From positions 33,634,001 to 33,698,000 of the forward strand of contig CM044320.1 of NCBI GenBank assembly GCA_024291935.2: DNA of 64,000 bases, written 5' to 3'. Made by a program: the position numbers and the translations under genes. The notes beneath the pieces are model-generated. The model was given only the letters and a program-made list of their open reading frames with translations, did not search any database and had not been told where the DNA came from. Every line of letters begins with the position of its first letter. Position 1 is the first letter of the stretch. This DNA comes from Okapia johnstoni. Lineage: Eukaryota; Chordata; Mammalia; Artiodactyla; Giraffidae. Positions 46,691-57,525 of this stretch are shown here, in pieces.

Positions 46691-47056
46691 TTTAAATGCC
46701 ATCCTGTTCATTCCAAAGCGTGTACTTTGTTCCAGGCATTAGCCAAAGGTGAATGATTTTTGTGAGGGGGTGGGCCGCAGGGGGGTTGTTAGCTCCGTCA
46801 GTGCTTCTCCCTTTCCTCCCACTCCTTCATCTAAAGTCTCTAGAAATAGATCAGGACAAATCTCCTATTTTTCCCCTTTCCCATTAGATTGACTTCCCCC
46901 AAACTTTTCTTATATAGAAACTCTGGAGTTGCCATGATCTGTGTATTATAGGAGAAACTGACAAATATTCACAGTAAAATGTCAAAAGTAGAATAACCTA
47001 ATTCTTTAAATCAAAGATATACACCCACCCCTCACATCTTATCACCTGTGAAACAT
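46691..47056 (-). repeat. Right arm of the large inverted repeat
   Basis: Reverse-complement partner of 45838-46190. It is slightly longer because of an insertion in the C/G-rich block near 46760-46795 ('gggggtgggccgcagggggg' against a plain C/A run in the other arm). Confidence 0.9.
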
Positions 47057-47121
47057 GTCTTATCATTAGTGTTATCTTCCTATTAATTGAGAGCATTTTT
47101 CTGTCTTTGTGATGCACTAGC

Positions 47122-47392
47122 AATGGCAACCCACTCCAGTACTCTTGCCTGGAGAATCCCATGGACGGAGGAGCCTAGCAGGCTGCAGTCCATGGGGTCG
47201 CTAAGAGTTGGAAACGACTTAGCGACTTCACTTTCACTTTTCACTTTCATGTACTGGAGAAGGAAATGGCAACCCACTGCAGTATTCTTGCCTGGATAAT
47301 CCCAGGGACAGGGGAGCCTGGTGGGCTGCCGTCTCTGGGGTCGCACAGAGCCGGACACAACTGAAGTGACTTAGCAGCAGCAGATAATGGTG
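47122..47392 (+). mobile_element. Bov-A2 SINE (dimer)
   Basis: Two A units in a row: 'gcaatggcaacccactccag' with 'gaaacgacttagcgacttc', then 'ctggagaaggaaatggcaac' with 'cacaactgaagtgacttagc'. The pair is joined by a cactttcactttt linker. Confidence 0.92.
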
Positions 47393-47399
47393 CATCTTA

Positions 47400-48240
47400 C
47401 AGCTGATGGTGTCTTAGATTTGATGAAATATGGTAGTGGTATATTTGTAAAAGTACTGAGGTGGCTTTGAGAGTGATGTTAAAGAGAGCTTCCCAGAAGA
47501 ATAAGTCAACTGGGTTTTGACAAGGGACTAGGATTTTTTTCCAGGAATATAGGGAGGAAGGACATTCTAATCCTAGAAGAGTGCAACACATAGAGGACAT
47601 GTGAGCTGACTTCATGTGTTGGCGGATAGCAAGTTATCTGGCATTGCTGCTCTACAACATCCAGACCTGTAGGGGGAAGGAATGGAGAGGCAAAACCAGA
47701 GATGAAGGCATGAGCCAGGTCGTGAGAACACTGGGATGAGAGATGCGATCTCTCAGGGTGAAGAAAGAGTCGTGCCAAGTAAGGGATCTCAGGGTACCAG
47801 TACTGAAGGACAGAGGAGGAGCTGAGGCGGGAGGATGGAGGAGCAGAAGCCAATGAAGAATGAAAAATGGCATCAGTGTCCAGTTCTAGGCAGGGAACAG
47901 CTGGGGTTGCATAAGATGAGGATGACATCTGCTAGAGTAGTTTTAGTGGAGTGGGGGTTGTGGGAGGTTGCTTTAATAGATGGAGAGATGCCTGGGAGAT
48001 GGACGGTTGAGTGAGACAACAGCCTCAGGAAGCCGGCCGAGGAGGGAAGAGGGAAGGGGAAAAAAAATCTCTAGATTTAGGGAAAATGTTTTTTTTTTCC
48101 CCCGTAAAGGGAAGAGACTTGAGCCCATTTATTGACCCATAGAAGGAGCTGTGAAAGAGAATGAGCTCAAGATGCTGGTAACTGTTCACGCGAAGACCAG
48201 AGAAGTTAGCTTTGAATAGAAGGCAACCCATCTCTTTCTC
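47400..48240. other. Intron, no recognised element
   Basis: Purine-rich on the + strand. The Ser-rich minus-strand frames follow from composition. Confidence 0.45.
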
Positions 48241-48241
48241 A

Positions 48242-48450
48242 GGGGCTTCCTGGGTGGTGCAGTGGTAAAGAGTTTGCCTGCCAATGCAGGAGATGCAGGA
48301 GACTCGGGTTTGATCTCTGGGTTGGGAAGATCCCTGCAGAAGGCATGGAAACCCACTCCTGTATTCTTGCCTGGGAAATCCCATGGACAGAGGTGCACAG
48401 CAGGCTACAGCCCATGGGGTCACAAAGAGTTAGGCATGACTGTGCACACA
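48242..48450 (+). mobile_element. Bov-tA SINE
   Basis: 'gggcttcctgggtggtgcag' to 'aggcatgactgtgcacaca'. The head carries a small 'gcaggagat' duplication. Confidence 0.9.
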
Positions 48451-48507
48451 CGCACATCTCTTCCTCTAAGAGGGAAGTGGAAAAAAAAAAATCCACCTCA
48501 GCTCTCA

Positions 48508-48630
48508 TGTGCTAAGTCACTTCAGTCATGTTTGATCCTATGTCCGCCTTCAGTCATGTGACCCTATGGGCCATAGCTTGCCAGGCTCCTCTGTCCATGG
48601 GATTCTCCAGGTAAGAATACTAGAGTGGGA
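48508..48630 (-). mobile_element. Bov-A SINE, partial
   Basis: 'gctaagtcacttcagtcatg' and 'gtccatgggattctccaggt'. An extra 'cttcagtcatgtgacc' unit is repeated inside. Confidence 0.85.
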
Positions 48631-48913
48631 GATCTTATTTCTTGCAGATTTCAGGGAATAAGGTCAGAAGGGAAGGAGCAAGGGTAGTGCAGTGGGGGTG
48701 GGGGCAGGAGGTGGAGGCTGGTAAAAACAGTGTGAACAGTGCCACTCTTGTCCCAGCTGCTCCTGCCTCGCCCCTGAATGCCATCTGCAGGGTCAAAGTC
48801 AGGAGGAAGAACAGCGGGAGCTTGCTGGCCCCACCCTGCTCCTGCTAGTGGCTCTGGGGTCCCTGAGTGTCTGCTGAATGTTAAATATAACAGAGGCGCT
48901 TTCTCCTTCTTAG

Positions 48914-49071
48914 AGAAGCTCATAGCCAAACTGAAAAGCGGAGGAGAGATAAAATGAACAACCTGATTGGAAAACTGTCTGCGATGATCCCTCAGTGCAG
49001 TCCCATGGCCCGGAAACTGGACAAACTGACAGTTTTAAGAATGGCTGTTCAACACTTGAGATCTTTAAAAG
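48914..49071 (+). CDS. BMAL2: BMAL2 coding exon: complete basic helix-loop-helix domain
   Basis: A 158-base exon, acceptor 'ctccttcttag', donor '|gtgagttgg'. The first base completes Arg; translation runs [16 protein letters not shown], then the first helix [12 protein letters not shown], the loop [10 protein letters not shown], and the second helix [14 protein letters not shown]. His, Glu and Arg, the E-box contacting residues of the bHLH basic region, are all present ([10 protein letters not shown]). This domain pairs BMAL2 with CLOCK or NPAS2 and binds CACGTG in clock-gene promoters. It is the strongest evidence for the gene. Compared with the human protein as I recall it, helix 1 has Gly-Lys where human has Glu-Glu. 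The last base starts a Gly codon finished by the next exon. Confidence 0.97.
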
Positions 49072-49224
49072 GTGAGTTGGAAGATGGCCTCCACACTCGG
49101 GTTTGTGAAGTCTCCCCTGTAACTGAGGTCCCTGGTTTGTTGTTTTTGGCTACTGAGATTTTATACAAATGCGTCTTTCAGCTTTATGGGCATTCATTTT
49201 GATGCTCGTCCATATTCCATAGGT

Positions 49225-49400
49225 GGAGAAAGTACTAATTTGGATGTCAGAAAAGCTGGCTTCACTAAACACTTCATCTTAGGTTTACTATGTGAACTTG
49301 AAAAGTCTTTACATCGTTTTGTCTTACATCTTTACTTGTCTTCCCAGGTATAATATTAAGGTGATGATACCTGTCATGCACACCTAGTTTAGAAGTTCTG
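49225..49400 (+). mobile_element. MIR SINE
   Basis: 'ggatgtcagaaaagctggct', 'tactatgtgaacttgaaaag' and 'ggtgatgatacctgtcatg' follow the MIR order. Confidence 0.55.
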
Positions 49401-49677
49401 AAATATTTAGTTATTATAATGTTAAGTTATTGTCAGATTTCCATTATTAGAAAAGAAAAACTCTTTAAATTCATCAATTTCTCTTAAAACTTCATTCAGA
49501 CTTGTAAGTAGTACCTGAAAATGCATCACACCTTACTATTAGTAAGTGTCTCCACTTACTAAGATAGTCTCACATAAACTAAGATAGTCTTACATATTGG
49601 GTGAAGGAGGTCCTCAGCTGATGAGGATTGGGGTATGCGTGATCATTTCTGACTGAACTCAAAATTTTTCAAAATCA

Positions 49678-49999
49678 TTTTATTTATTTATCTATTTATG
49701 TACTTTTGGCCCTGCTGGGTCTTTGTTGCTGTGCGGGCTTTTCTCTAGTTGTGGTGAGCATGGGCTACACTCCAGTTGTGGTGCACAGGTTTCTCATTGA
49801 GGTGACTTCTCTTGTTTCAGGGCACGAGGCTTGCGTCACATGGGCTCAGTAGTTGTGGCTCTCAGGCTTTAGAGCACAGGCTCAACAGTTGTGGTGCATG
49901 GGCTTGGCAGCTCTGTGGCATGGGGGATCTTCCCGGATCAGGGATCGAACCCATGTCTCCTGCATTGGCAGGCGGATTACCACTGAGTCAGGGAAGCCC
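49678..49999 (-). mobile_element. CHR-type tRNA SINE, long form
   Basis: Tail of ttta repeats, 'ctgggtctttgttgctgtgc', 'gatcagggatcgaacccatg' and 'ccactgagtcagggaagcc' reversed. Confidence 0.88.
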
Positions 50000-51600
50000 T
50001 GAACTTGAATTTTAAATCAAAGTGTAATAAACATTCTGTGTACATGTGTAGTTAAAATGACATCTGATTTGGGAACAAACCCCATCCAACTTGAGGGACA
50101 GAATGATGGAAATAGACTGAGGTTTTAGATACAAGAATGTTGGTGACATAAATTCATTTTGATACAGTCTTAAGACCTGGCTGGTGAGTTTTCTGCAGAC
50201 TTCAGAGGAGACTCTGAAGGTTCAGATTTGTAAAGATCTAAAAGATTATAGTGAAATCTTGCTCCAAAAGTATTAAAAAAGAATAAACAAAGGAAGGCCA
50301 ACAGTCTTATTTAGATCTCTGTCCTGAACTGCATGCCAGGAAAAGGACAGTCTGTTTCAAGGAGAAGGAAGTTCTGTGGCCAGAACACAGATTTTGCCAA
50401 GTTGAGTTAAAGTGGCTTAGAGGAGAGTGATGTTACCTGGATTCCACATGCAAACTGGAGCCCAGACCAAGAGGATCTTACTTCATAATGAACCAAAAAA
50501 TCCTGACAGATCTACTCAGATTGGAGGAGGAAGGGGCATCTACAAATTAGGAAGTAAAACTAGAGACAGCTATTACAGGGCTATTTAATAGTAGTTTGTG
50601 CAAGTTGTACTTTAAGGGATCTAAGCACCTTCCTTAGATCTCTGCAGATGGTAGAAAACTGGCTTGTGCACTCCAGCCGAGCACGAGTAGGTCTGGAGAG
50701 CAGGCTGTGGAGAAAAGCAGGTACAGCTCTCGATCCCTTCAGTACCATATGCACAGCAGTCCTGGGGTTGGGGGACTGCCTGGCAGGCTTCCTTCTGGGA
50801 GCACGATTGGTGGTCTTTGGTTCATAACAGTCCACTGTGAAAGAAGATTCTCTTTTATTCACAACTAGGCCTTGCGTAAGTTGTGTGCAATATCTCTCTT
50901 AAATCTGTTAGCAATGAACATTAGCAGGTTCAACTGAGGTCATTTCATTGCAACCCTAAAATTACCCAACAGTTTTCACATTCACAGTGTTCTGAGGGAG
51001 GAGGACCTGAGGGAAAAGCTGTGAATCAGCAACCTAATTCAATAAGCATGCACTGAGCGTCAGCTGGTTTCTTGTTCTGTGCTGGGGTTAGGAAAATGAA
51101 TGAGGCAAGAGCTCTGCGCTGGAGGCAGGGTTGTGTGGTTTATAAGGAAGATAGACCCAGGGAGAGATCATTAACACCCAGTGTGATAAATGCTACGTGG
51201 AAGTACGCATGGGGTGAGCTGCAGGGCAAGCTCAGTAAGGAGGAGATGCTGTCTAAATCCAGATGGGGTTCTTTGAAACAGAGCATAGATTTCACCATTG
51301 ATCCTTGTAAACTGGAGCAAGTTGGTCATATCCTCATCAGACATCCTGACCAGATCCTTAGTGATACCCACAGGTGAGATGACACAGAGCAGCTGGGGCT
51401 GCATTCCAGGGTTGCATGTGGATGGTCCACAGATAATTACTCTGAAGACAGAGGATGTGAAATGATTTTTTCTCTACATTCTACAGCAGTGCATCTCAAA
51501 TTATCTGGGGAAAGGGCAAGTATTCCCCTCTCTATCCACCATAAAATACAGCACAATTAATTAAGGGGAAAACGCTCATGGGCTGGTATGCCACAACAGT
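50000..51600. other. Intron, no recognised element
   Basis: Around 51060-51370 phrases such as 'acccagtgtgataaatgcta' resemble an ancient mammalian repeat, but no certain family. The small frames there are not supported as exons. Confidence 0.45.
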
Positions 51601-51611
51601 TTTACATTTCC

Positions 51612-51738
51612 ATGTGTGTATGTTAGTCTCTCAGTCATGTTGGACTCTTTGCAACCCCATGGACTGTAGCCTACGAGGCTCCTCTGTCCATGGAATTCTC
51701 CAGGCAAGAATACTGGAGTGGGTAGCCTTTCCTTTCCC
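51612..51738 (-). mobile_element. Bov-tA/Bov-A SINE, truncated
   Basis: 'gtctctcagtcatgttggac' to 'gagtgggtagcctttccttt'. The head is missing. Confidence 0.85.
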
Positions 51739-51799
51739 TGAGGCAGGTCCTCAGGGAGGTCCTTGGGCACATGGTGGAGGTGGTGGTCTGAGAATGAGG

Positions 51800-51930
51800 A
51801 AAAAGAGTTGTTATTGTTATATTGATACTTATTATCCTTATCATTATAATGATCATTGTCATTATTATTGTCATATTGTCATTTTCAATGATTATGAAAA
51901 ACACAATAAAATAAAATGACAATGAAGAAC
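51800..51930. repeat. AT-rich simple sequence (att/tca units)
   Basis: Irregular repetition of 'attattg', 'ttatcatt' and 'tcattgtcatt'. Low complexity. Confidence 0.75.
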
Positions 51931-52511
51931 TTAATAAAAGTAAGTGATCATATTCTGCATTGTTTTTGCCACTAGAATCTGAGAATCAAATTTGTCACTG
52001 CCCGATGGCGGGAGTACTGAATCGCACACCATGCATTGTTAGCTCACTTCACCCTAACTTCAGCTCTACACTGACTGCCCTCTTTTCCTCGCTGGCATGT
52101 CCTCACCTCCTCACTCATCTATTTAGCCAGGGCTCACCCACTCTGGCTGACTGACACTGACCGGGTTACCTCAGCACAATTCTGCCAACCTCGCTTCAGG
52201 CCAGCCTGCAAATGTCACTGCCTGGCTCACGCTGATTTATTCCTGTGCCGGCCAGGCACTCAGGTCTGCATCTTTAACCTTTTCTCAACTCCCTCCTACA
52301 AGTCTCCTGGGGACTGATAACAGTAATAATAATAACAAGAAGTCATGTGGGGAGATTCTTTGAGGGCTACCTAGAAGGTAGATTCCAAAAGAGCTGTCTT
52401 TTGCTTATGTCAGGCCTTGTAAGGGTGCTGCCAGTCTGAGAAGACTTTACCAAATCACTCTATGAGGATGTTTTATTTTCTGGTTTTGTTCTTTCCCCAC
52501 CACTTAGGTAA
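51931..52511. other. Intron, no recognised element
   Basis: Unique-looking, C-rich in the middle, with a short ATA/ATA-type run near 52320. No exon was identified. Confidence 0.5.
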
Positions 52512-52730
52512 TTGGTGGTGGTGGTCTAGTCACTAAGTTGTGTCCAATTCTTTGCAACCTCATGGACTGTAGCCCGCCAGGCTCCTCAGTTCATGGGATT
52601 TCCCAGGCAAGAAGATTGGAGTGGGTTGCTATTTCCTTCTCCAAGGGGATCTTGCCAACCCAAGGCTCAAACCTGCTTCTCCTGCATTACAGGGACTTTC
52701 TTTACCATTTGAGCTACCAGAGAAGTCCCA
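52512..52730 (-). mobile_element. Bov-tA SINE with target-site duplication
   Basis: Reversed Bov-tA; 'aggtaattggtg' occurs just before and just after it. Confidence 0.92.
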
Positions 52731-52778
52731 GGTAATTGGTGAGTTTTGGCTGTAAATTCATCCAAAGGCCAGTTAATG

Positions 52779-53562
52779 GTTAACCTCAGATACACAGATG
52801 ACACTACCCTTATGGCAGAAAATGAAGAGGAAATGAAGAGCCTCTTGATGAAAGTGAAAGAGGAGAGTGAAAAAGCTGGCTTAAAACTCAACATTCAGTA
52901 AACTAAGATCATGGCCTCCAGTCCCATCACTTCATGGCAAATAGATGGGGAAACAATGGAAACTGTGAGACATTATTTTTGGGGGCTCCAAAATCACTGC
53001 AGATAGTGACTGCAGCCATGAAATTAAAAGACACTTGCTCCTTGCCAAACCTAGACAGCATTTTAAAAAGCAGAGACATTACTTGGCCGACCAAGGTCCG
53101 TCTAGTCACAGCTATGGTTTTTCTAGTGGTCATGTATGGATGTGAGAGTTGGGCTATAAAGAAAGTTGAGTGCTGAAGAATTGATGTTTTTGAACTGTGG
53201 TGTTGGAGAAGACTCTTGAGAGTCCCTTGGACTATAAGGAGATCAAACCAGTCAATCCTAAAGGAAATCAGTACTGAATATTCATTGGAAGGACTGATGC
53301 TGAAGCTGAAGCTCCGATACTTTGGCCACCTGATGGGAAGAACTGACTCATTGGAAAAGACCCTGATGCTGGGAAAGATTGAGGGCAGGAGGAGAAGGGG
53401 TCGACAGAGGATGAGATGGTTGGATGGCATCACCAACTCAATGGGCATGGATTTGGGTGGACTCCAGGGGTTGGTGATGGACATGGAGGCCTGGTGTGCT
53501 GCAGTTCATGGGGTGGTAAAGAGTCGGACATGACTGAGCAACTGAACTGAACTGATCTGATC
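52779..53562 (+). mobile_element. BovB LINE, 3' 780 bases
   Basis: It begins at the palm region ('cctcagatacacagatgaca' encodes RYTDD) and runs to the ctgaactgaactga terminus. Small deletions break the frame (for example near 53040, where about 25 bases are missing). Confidence 0.92.
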
Positions 53563-53790
53563 ATTCCTTACCCTTTTCCAAGCTCTTCTGGTTGCTTTAG
53601 AGACTTCCCTTTCAATACAGTGAACTCTGTGAAAGGGCTTAAAATGAATGATTTCATTTATATTTTATACATTTTGTATACTGTCAGAAGTCTCCATATG
53701 GTCTTTAAAGGGTCATATAGAAAATCCTATGAATCCATAAAATTTGCTTAGAATTCAATAATCTCCCTATTCAGGATAATTCATATGATC

Positions 53791-53795
<5 letters not shown>

Positions 53796-53825
<30 letters not shown>

Positions 53826-54092
53826 AAAGGAGTATTTTTTATTATTTATTTCGCTGCCTCTGGTCTTAGTTGTAGCATGCGGGATCTTTGTTACATCATA
53901 TGCACTCTTCCGGTATTGTGCTTGGCCTCTCTAGTTGTGGCACACAGACTCCAGAGCATTCAGGCTTCAGTAGTTGCGGCACGTAAGTGGGCTTAGTTGC
54001 TCCAAGGCATATGGGATCTTAGTTCCCCAACCAGGAATTGAACCCACATCTCCTGCATTGCAAGGCAGACTCCCTTAACCACTGGATCACCA
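53796..54092 (-). mobile_element. CHR-type tRNA SINE with a long poly-T/A tail
   Basis: A run of about 30 T (the reversed tail), then 'cttagttgtagcatgcggg', 'gcttcagtagttgcggcac' and 'taaccactggatcacc'. The duplicated target atatgatcagttt flanks it. The long pure tail suggests a young or slippage-prone copy. Confidence 0.9.
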
Positions 54093-54465
54093 TATGATCA
54101 GTTTTAGGAAGCTAAGAGATTATAAACTAACCAGAGTCTTGAATATTGTTGCGTGTTATTATAATGTTATAGATAATATATTGCTTTTTTATCTCTTTTC
54201 AATATACAGCTTTTACTGTCCATACATTTGCATATAAAGGAATAAGTAGTTCTAAGAACTTATCTGAAAGCAGGAAATTGCAATCTAGTAACAAGAAAGA
54301 AAGAGAATAATTATGGAAGAGATCTTAGAGTATGTTAGAAGAGAAAATACCATCATCCTTGTCATCAGCAATAGCAGCCCCAAAATTGCTAATATTCACT
54401 GAACATTTGCTATATTTCCATCTCTACTTGATTTTCAGTTAACTAGATGACTTCTTTATTTTTAG

Positions 54466-54545
54466 GTATGACAAGTTGTTACACAGGAAATGATTACAGA
54501 CCTTCATTCATTCACGATAATGAGCTCAGACACTTAATTCTTAAG
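54466..54545 (+). CDS. BMAL2: BMAL2 coding exon: linker to the start of PAS-A
   Basis: An 80-base exon, acceptor 'ctttatttttag', donor '|gtaagtaaag'. The first two bases (GT) complete Gly from the bHLH exon; translation is MTSCYTGNDYRPSF, then IHDNELRHLILK. The segment DNELRHLILK leads into the PAS-A domain and is strongly conserved in BMAL proteins. The exon ends on a codon boundary, and this matches the phase-0 start of the next exon. The TSCYTGND part is the divergent linker. Confidence 0.95.
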
Positions 54546-54696
54546 GTAAGTAAAGAGATATGCTTGTCTAAGTTGTATTGTCCTTTCGTTTTTGTCTGAA
54601 TGGGAGCAAGATTTTCTTCAGTTCACTTTCTGTTGTAAAGGTACAGGAATCTATATTATGTCAAATTTCCTTTAAGATAAAGATCTAAGTTATACA

Positions 54697-54900
54697 AGTA
54701 ACTGTGTCAGTGGTGTCCGACTCTTTGCAACCTCCTGGACCATAGCCCACTAGGTTCCTCTGTCCAAGGAATTCTCCAGGCAAGAATACTGGAGTGGGTT
54801 GCCATTCCCTCCTCCAGGGGATCTTCCCAACGCAGGGTTCTAACGAAGATCTCCCGCATTGCAGGCGGATTCTTTACCATCTGAGGCACCAGGGAAGCCC
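54697..54900 (-). mobile_element. Bov-tA SINE
   Basis: Reversed Bov-tA from 'gtcagtggtgtccgactct' to 'gaggcaccagggaagccc'. Confidence 0.92.
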
Positions 54901-55754
54901 GTGTCTTATTAGTTTGAGCTAATGAATGTAGAGGCGGAGGATAGGCATATTCCAAAGCAGAGAGCATAACTAGTCTTTAACGCTAAGCTCCTTATGCTTC
55001 CTAACACGCTCACCTCCCACACTGTAAGCTCTGTGCCCCACTATTACCCCCTCCTCAAACCCATCTATCTGGTACTCAATTCCTTCAGGATCTTGTCCTC
55101 TGCAGAGCTAGCTAGTGCTTACTGAATGAATTATTAGTCAATGCTTTGCCATTTCTGTCCTCATCATTTCAAATGCACCAGATGCACTGGTCTAGAGGTT
55201 TATTTGATGTGGACAATATGACCATGTCATTGGCTTATCCTGCCCCCAGGAGGCAATATGTTTCTTGATCTTGTGCTGTTACTACTAGGCTTTATGCCTT
55301 AGTATGACTAAATAGAAAGATTTTATATACATTTGTCCTTTAATTTTTTTAAGAGCCCCTTCTTTATCTGAACAGCTGAATTCAAATGTAGTATTCCTGA
55401 TTCTTCCTTTATCCCAGTCTGCACAGTCCTTCCATCTCAACACATCCACAGGCAACTGTTATGGATGTGTTTTGATATGTTTACAGAGTTTCTATATGAG
55501 TATAGAATTTGACACAGGTAATTTTTATATTATGAAATACTTCAATTTAATATTGCATGCCTGGACTTTCCAGATCAAAAACATTAGTTTCAACTGGAGT
55601 TCAATTTGATGGTATCAATCTCTTTATATAATGAGAAAATTTCTTAAAATTAACTTTACTAGCTCTTCCGACCACTCTTTAGTTTTATTGCTACAATAAT
55701 TTTCTCAAAATCTGAATGTATATGTATGAGAGAGACAGAAGATGTTTTATTTTA
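54901..55754. other. Intron, no recognised element
   Basis: No exon or familiar repeat. Moderately AT-rich. Confidence 0.5.
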
Positions 55755-56160
55755 TTTTTTAACTCCTTTTTTTGAGATAATTCACATACCATATGGTTTT
55801 TAGTATATTCACAGTTATGCAATCATAATCACAATACAACTCTTTTATCATTTTTAAAGAAAAATTTAAAATATTTATTTATTTGGCTGCACCAGGTCTT
55901 AGCTGTGGTACATGTGATCTTTAGTTGAGGCATGAAAAGTCCTACTTGTGGCATGTGGGATCTAGTTCCCAGACTAGGGATCAAACCTGGGCCCTCTGCA
56001 TTGGAAGCACAGACTCTTAGCCACTGGACCACCAGAAAACTCCCACAATGCAATTTTAGAACATTATCATCACCTTCAAAAGAAACTCTACCCATTAACA
56101 ATCAGATTAACTTGTTTTTGAATTGTTTACAATGCTCGTTAGAAGTTAAACTGTGGGTAG
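55755..56160 (-). mobile_element. Old L1 3' end, antisense, split by a CHR SINE
   Basis: 'gagataattcacataccata' and 'agttatgcaatcataatcac' before the SINE, 'attttagaacattatcatca' and 'caaaagaaactctaccc' after it, are reversed L1 tail phrases. Confidence 0.65.
55863..56046 (-). mobile_element. CHR-type tRNA SINE
   Basis: 'atttatttatttggctgcac' to 'gccactggaccaccagaaaa' in reverse, inside the L1 tail. Confidence 0.85.
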
Positions 56161-56278
56161 GTTTATACATCAAGAAGAGCAAAATAAATCTAGTGTCTAT
56201 ACCTACATAAATCAGTGAACCACATTTCCCTCAAGATCTTTTAAAATATTCACCTTGTATTATATTTTTAAATCCTAG

Positions 56279-56371
56279 ACTGCAGACGGCTTCCTATTTG
56301 TGGTTGGATGTGAAAGAGGAAAAATTCTCTTCGTTTCTAAATCGGTCTCCAAAATACTTAATTATGATCAG
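56279..56371 (+). CDS. BMAL2: BMAL2 coding exon: first part of PAS-A
   Basis: A 93-base, phase 0-0 exon; acceptor 'aaatcctag', donor '|gtatccaaaac'. It encodes [18 protein letters not shown], then [13 protein letters not shown]: the PAS-A first strands and helix, including the GFLFVV and ILFVSKSV segments typical of BMAL proteins. PAS-A helps form the dimer with CLOCK/NPAS2. No stop or frameshift is present, and conservation with the human protein as recalled is very high. Confidence 0.96.
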
Positions 56372-56519
56372 GTATCCAAAACTGAAGAATATTTCTTACT
56401 ATGCTTATTTTTAAAAAATAACACATATATTGAAGCTCTTTTTCTGAACTCTTTTTTTCCCCCTGGGTTGTGGGATTGGGTTCTGCTGAGTTATAATTTC
56501 AAGAGAGATAGGAAGATAT

Positions 56520-56690
56520 GTGGAAAGAGTATGAATTTTTGTTACTGACAGGAGTGTTTACTTCCTTTAGCAAGTTATTTCATTTTCTTGAGCCTCAGCT
56601 TCCTCCTATGTAAAAAATGAAAATCATGATTATACCTGTTTTTCAGGATATAAACACATTAAATAAGATATCATATTTGAGTGTTGGAAA
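56520..56690 (+). mobile_element. MIR SINE
   Basis: 'gcaagttatttcattttctt', 'gagcctcagcttcctcctat' and 'gattatacctgtttttcagg' follow the MIR order. It starts 150 bases after the exon. Confidence 0.65.
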
Positions 56691-56939
56691 AATATTAGTC
56701 ACCCTTGCCTGTTTCCTCCAAGAGGGAGCATTAATATTTATTAAGCTATATGCATTGTACAACAGCTTTGGCTCTAGGCTCTGGCAACAAAATTCTGAAA
56801 TACATCCTTTATTTAATCAGCACTGTGATTGATTTGTCTCCTCATTTTTGAACACCATTTAATTTAAACTAGTTACTCAAAAACTATAGGATTGAAACCA
56901 ACAGAGAGAATAAACTAATACTTGTGGTCTCCTTTAAAA

Positions 56940-57000
56940 CAGAAATACAATACAATAATATAGTATAATATAATATATATATTATAATATGTAATATATG
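56940..57000. repeat. AT-rich simple sequence
   Basis: Runs of 'aatac' and 'ataata', then 'atatatat'. Low complexity. Confidence 0.8.
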
Positions 57001-57427
57001 TAAAGATAACAGCTTTGATCATAAATAACTCTCTTCAATCTCAGCCCATATTCTCCCCAAAACTTGAAAATATGGAGAGATGGAAGGCATTCATAGATAA
57101 TGAGTTAAATAAAAGAAATAGATAGTATGAGCCTACATACAAAAGGAGTGAAGACCAAAGGAATCATGCAGCTGACTTGATTATCATATTTTCTAATTAG
57201 AAATAGAGAACATCACTCACATAGGTACACACCAAGATACTTGACAATTGAAGATAGCTCTTAAGTTCCAAATTAGTGACATGGAGTCCAGTCCCACTGG
57301 ACACTGACTTTGCATTTCAGAGACCAAGAGACTCACTGACTGCTCAGGAGGACTTTGGGATCCCCGTGGTACAGGGTCTTGTCCTCAGCTTTTCAGCTTC
57401 AGAAATCTGATCTGTCTGTATAGCAGA
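57001..57427. other. Intron, no recognised element
   Basis: No exon or named repeat was seen. Confidence 0.5.
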
Positions 57428-57475
57428 GATTGGTGCAACATTGTAAATCAACTATACTTCAATTAAAAAAAAAAT
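57428..57475 (+). mobile_element. Terminal fragment of ruminant L1 with A tail
   Basis: 'gcaacattgtaaatcaacta', then 'tacttcaatt' and an A run. This is only the last 50 bases of L1. Confidence 0.55.
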
Positions 57476-57525
57476 TTGCTCTGAAGCAGAGTTCTGGGCA
57501 TAGACTTATATATTAGCCAATCACA

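Noticed and set aside
48954..49202. Open frame starting at the internal Met of the bHLH exon and running past 49071
   Set aside because: The part after 49071 is intron read-through; a strong donor (gtgagt) and the matching phase of the next exon show where coding stops.
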